In this document: positions 30,556-32,295 of the stretch, in pieces
Layout: each line of letters begins with the position of its first letter
Numbering within the stretch: the stretch's first letter is position 1
From: a virus
Virus record (IMG/VR): IMGVR_UViG_3300035034_000385
Span: 1 to 32,295 of that record
Length of the DNA: 32,295 nt
Strand: one strand, 5' to 3'
Program-made: the position numbers and the translations under genes
The notes under the pieces: generated by a model
The model's input: the letters and a program-made list of their open reading frames with translations, nothing else
Database searches by the model: none
What the model was told of the DNA's origin: nothing

Positions 30556-32115
30556 ATGCTGATTATGCAAAAGAATACAATGTTTAACTGGCTTTCTAAA
30601 AAGTCATTACATGACGAAGACAAGATAGATTCAATTCACTCTAATCAAATAGCAACCAATAATGATGATGGTGCTGTTGAATTGGAAGACTCTATTAATG
30701 AGTTTATCCTAAATTATGACTTTACGTATAATAATCAAGCCGATCTTATTGAGAGGTATCGGGAAATTGCAAGCTATAATGAAGTAGATTTTGCTGTTGA
30801 GGATATTGTAAACGAAGCTGTAACGTTTGGTGATGATGACGAAGCCCCTGTAACAATTGATCTATCAAAAATAGACGAAGCTGATTTGTCTGAAAAGATA
30901 AAAGATGTTGTTTATGAAAAATGGGATAAGATCGCAGACATCCTTGATCTTAACTCAACTATCCATAGACGATTTAAAGATTTTTATGTTGATGGTCGCT
31001 TGTCATATCAAAAAGTTGTTGATAAAAACCAAGTAGCTAAAAATGGTTTGCTTGATATTATCGAACTTGATCCACGTTATGTAACCAAGTATAGAAATAT
31101 TCAGTACAGCAAACAAACAAATACCATTGAAGATGTCCTTGAATATTTCATCTATAACGAAAATATTCAAGACGACACTGCTAAGAATACTAAGAAAGGT
31201 TCAGACGCACAGTTTAAAGAAGCCCTGAAACTTGATAAGGACGCTATCACATACATTACATCCGGTATGAAGGATAGTAAGACAGGTTACGCTATAAGCT
31301 GGTTACACAAGGCTGTAAAGCCTGCTAACCAATTACGTATGATGGAAAATGCGCTAGTTGTTTATCGTATTTCCCGCGCACCAGAACGTAGAGTTTTTTA
31401 TGTAGATGTTACTGGCTTGACAAAGAGTAAAGCAGAACAGTACATGAAGAATTTGAAAGCCAACTATAGGAATCGTATGTCATACGATCCTGAGAGTGGT
31501 TCATTTAAAGATTCTCGCCACCTACAGACAATGCAGGAAGACTACTGGCTACCACGTAATAGTGGAACAGGTAAAGGCACAGAAGTTAGTACGCTTGCGG
31601 GTGGCTCAAACTTAGGCGACATTGAAGACGTTACATATTTTCTTAAACGCCTTTATAAAGCACTAAACATTCCAGTTTCAAGATTAGAATCTGATTCAAT
31701 CGTTTCACTTGGTAGAGATACCGAAATCAGTCGGGACGAACTAAAATTTGGTAAGTTTGTTTCTAAGGTCAAGAAACGTTTCAATATGATGTTTCTTGAC
31801 CTTATTAAAACCGAATTAATCCTAACTAGGGTTATGACTGTTCAAGAATGGAATAAGATCAAGACAAAAATACGCTTCATTTACTCACAGGATATGTACC
31901 TTGAGGAACAGAAGAAATTTGAAATGTTGCGGGACCGTCTTGAGATACTTAGGGATTTGAATGAGTATGTGGATAAATATTATTCACATGACTTCATTAG
32001 AAGGGAAATTCTTAAACAGACTGATGAAGAAATTGATGAGCAAGATAAGTTGATTGAAGAAGAAAAGAAATCCAAAAAATATGAACCGCCAGAAGATGAG
32101 TCTGGTGGATTTTAA
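30556..32115 (+). CDS. 20: portal vertex protein gp20
   Basis: The 519-residue protein (T4 gp20 is 524 aa) has the portal pattern: DLIERYREIASYNEVDFAVE near the N-terminus, then ISWLHKAVKPANQLRMMENA, LVVYRISRAPERRVFYVDV and NLGDIEDVTYFLKRLYKALN, PVSRLESD. The dodecameric ring sits at the DNA entry vertex, docks gp17 during packaging and gp13 afterwards. Start choice: ATG 30556 has AAAGGT 4-5 bases upstream; in-frame ATGs at 30565 and 30580 are alternatives, the last giving MFNWLSKKS, which resembles the T4 start better. The C-terminus is acidic and basic in turn (EEKKSKKYEPPEDE). Confidence 0.93.
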   Translation: MLIMQKNTMFNWLSKKSLHDEDKIDSIHSNQIATNNDDGAVELEDSINEFILNYDFTYNNQADLIERYREIASYNEVDFAVEDIVNEAVTFGDDDEAPVTIDLSKIDEADLSEKIKDVVYEKWDKIADILDLNSTIHRRFKDFYVDGRLSYQKVVDKNQVAKNGLLDIIELDPRYVTKYRNIQYSKQTNTIEDVLEYFIYNENIQDDTAKNTKKGSDAQFKEALKLDKDAITYITSGMKDSKTGYAISWLHKAVKPANQLRMMENALVVYRISRAPERRVFYVDVTGLTKSKAEQYMKNLKANYRNRMSYDPESGSFKDSRHLQTMQEDYWLPRNSGTGKGTEVSTLAGGSNLGDIEDVTYFLKRLYKALNIPVSRLESDSIVSLGRDTEISRDELKFGKFVSKVKKRFNMMFLDLIKTELILTRVMTVQEWNKIKTKIRFIYSQDMYLEEQKKFEMLRDRLEILRDLNEYVDKYYSHDFIRREILKQTDEEIDEQDKLIEEEKKSKKYEPPEDESGGF

Positions 32116-32118
32116 AGA

Positions 32119-32126
32119 TTTAAATA
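32119..32126 (+). promoter_or_regulatory. weak late-promoter-like TTTAAATA
   Basis: Two bases differ in the first half of the late element. Predicted +1 near 32132 leaves 18 bases with AGAGGTGG before ATG 32150. Confidence 0.3.
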
Positions 32127-32149
32127 AAAAGCAACCAGAGGTGGTTAAC

Positions 32150-32295
32150 ATGAATACAGAACAACAGTTTGTTGATCTTATTAAAGAAGGGAAAGTTGCT
32201 GATGCTATGCAACTTATCAAATCAAGTCTTACAGAAATGGCAGGTTCTAAACTAGTCGATTCTAAATTTGAGATTGCTGAAAAGTTTGGCATGAA
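32150..32295 (+). CDS. 5' part of a probable prohead core protein (3' truncated by the window)
   Basis: ATG 32150 with a strong AGAGGTGG ribosome binding site opens a frame that runs off the right edge. The visible 48 residues start MNTEQQFVDLIKEGKVADAM and are helical and charged. T4 has the small prohead core genes 67 and 68, then the protease 21, right after gene 20, and a short helical protein at this point fits gp67/gp68. The sequence shown is too short to tell which, so no symbol is given. Confidence 0.6.
   Translation, partial: MNTEQQFVDLIKEGKVADAMQLIKSSLTEMAGSKLVDSKFEIAEKFGM

Noticed and set aside
1-32295. CRISPR arrays, insertion sequences, integrase or attachment sites
   Set aside because: No regular spacer-repeat array, transposase or recombinase motif, or long terminal repeat was seen. 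The only mobile element supported is the intein.

Overview
The window is a 32.3 kb piece of a low-G+C, T4-like contractile-tailed bacteriophage (T4 superfamily myovirus). From about 6.2 kb to the right edge every gene lies on the + strand. The order is that of the T4 baseplate-neck-packaging-head block: gp4, a gp48/54-type tube cap, gp53, a gp27-like hub, gp5, an M15 peptidase, gp25, gp6, a gp7-position protein, a fibre, gp8, a giant DUF4815-type protein, gp13, gp14, gp15, gp16, gp17, gp18, gp19, gp20 and the start of a prohead-core gene. The divergence from T4 (no lysozyme in gp5, a 1662-residue protein where T4 has gp9-gp12 and whiskers, a shortened sheath) resembles the marine 'far T4' branch. 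The host cannot be fixed from sequence. Sigma70-like promoters, CCA-encoding tRNA genes and a muralytic peptidase only point to an ordinary peptidoglycan-walled bacterium, probably Gram-negative.

Layout. Positions 1-211 hold the 3' end of an unidentified + strand gene. Positions 192-5616 are a minus-strand accessory region of small genes. It has one operon-like string (two related small proteins, a DUF115-like Rossmann protein, a DxD glycosyltransferase, a tRNA-Leu and three small unknown genes) preceded by a CAT-anticodon tRNA. Further right are individually promoted genes, including a ParB/sulfiredoxin-fold protein and an LPD29-like protein, most with a sigma70-type promoter and some with an intrinsic terminator. 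Positions about 5672-6170 are non-coding and separate the two divergent transcription units. From 6171 the late region starts at a perfect T4 late promoter (TATAAATA). Related TATAAATA, AATAAATA, CATAAATA and ACTAAATA boxes recur in nearly every gap between late genes.

How the genes fit together. gp53, gp25, gp6, gp8, gp5, the gp27-like hub and the tube cap build the baseplate. gp19 and gp18 make tube and sheath. gp15, gp14 and gp13 terminate the tail and join it to the head. gp16/gp17 package DNA through the gp20 portal, and gp4 helps finish the head. The minus-strand genes look like early accessory functions, possibly including surface sugar modification.

The most interesting element is a 336-residue intein that splits the Walker A motif of the terminase ATPase between Lys and Thr. 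It starts with Met instead of Cys/Ser, carries a Trp/Cys/Thr set matching the class 3 intein signature, and contains two LAGLIDADG-type motifs. Other unusual points are a gp4 late promoter that predicts a leaderless mRNA, a tRNA-Leu(UAA) without a long variable arm, and a 15-bp perfect inverted repeat next to a tRNA gene.
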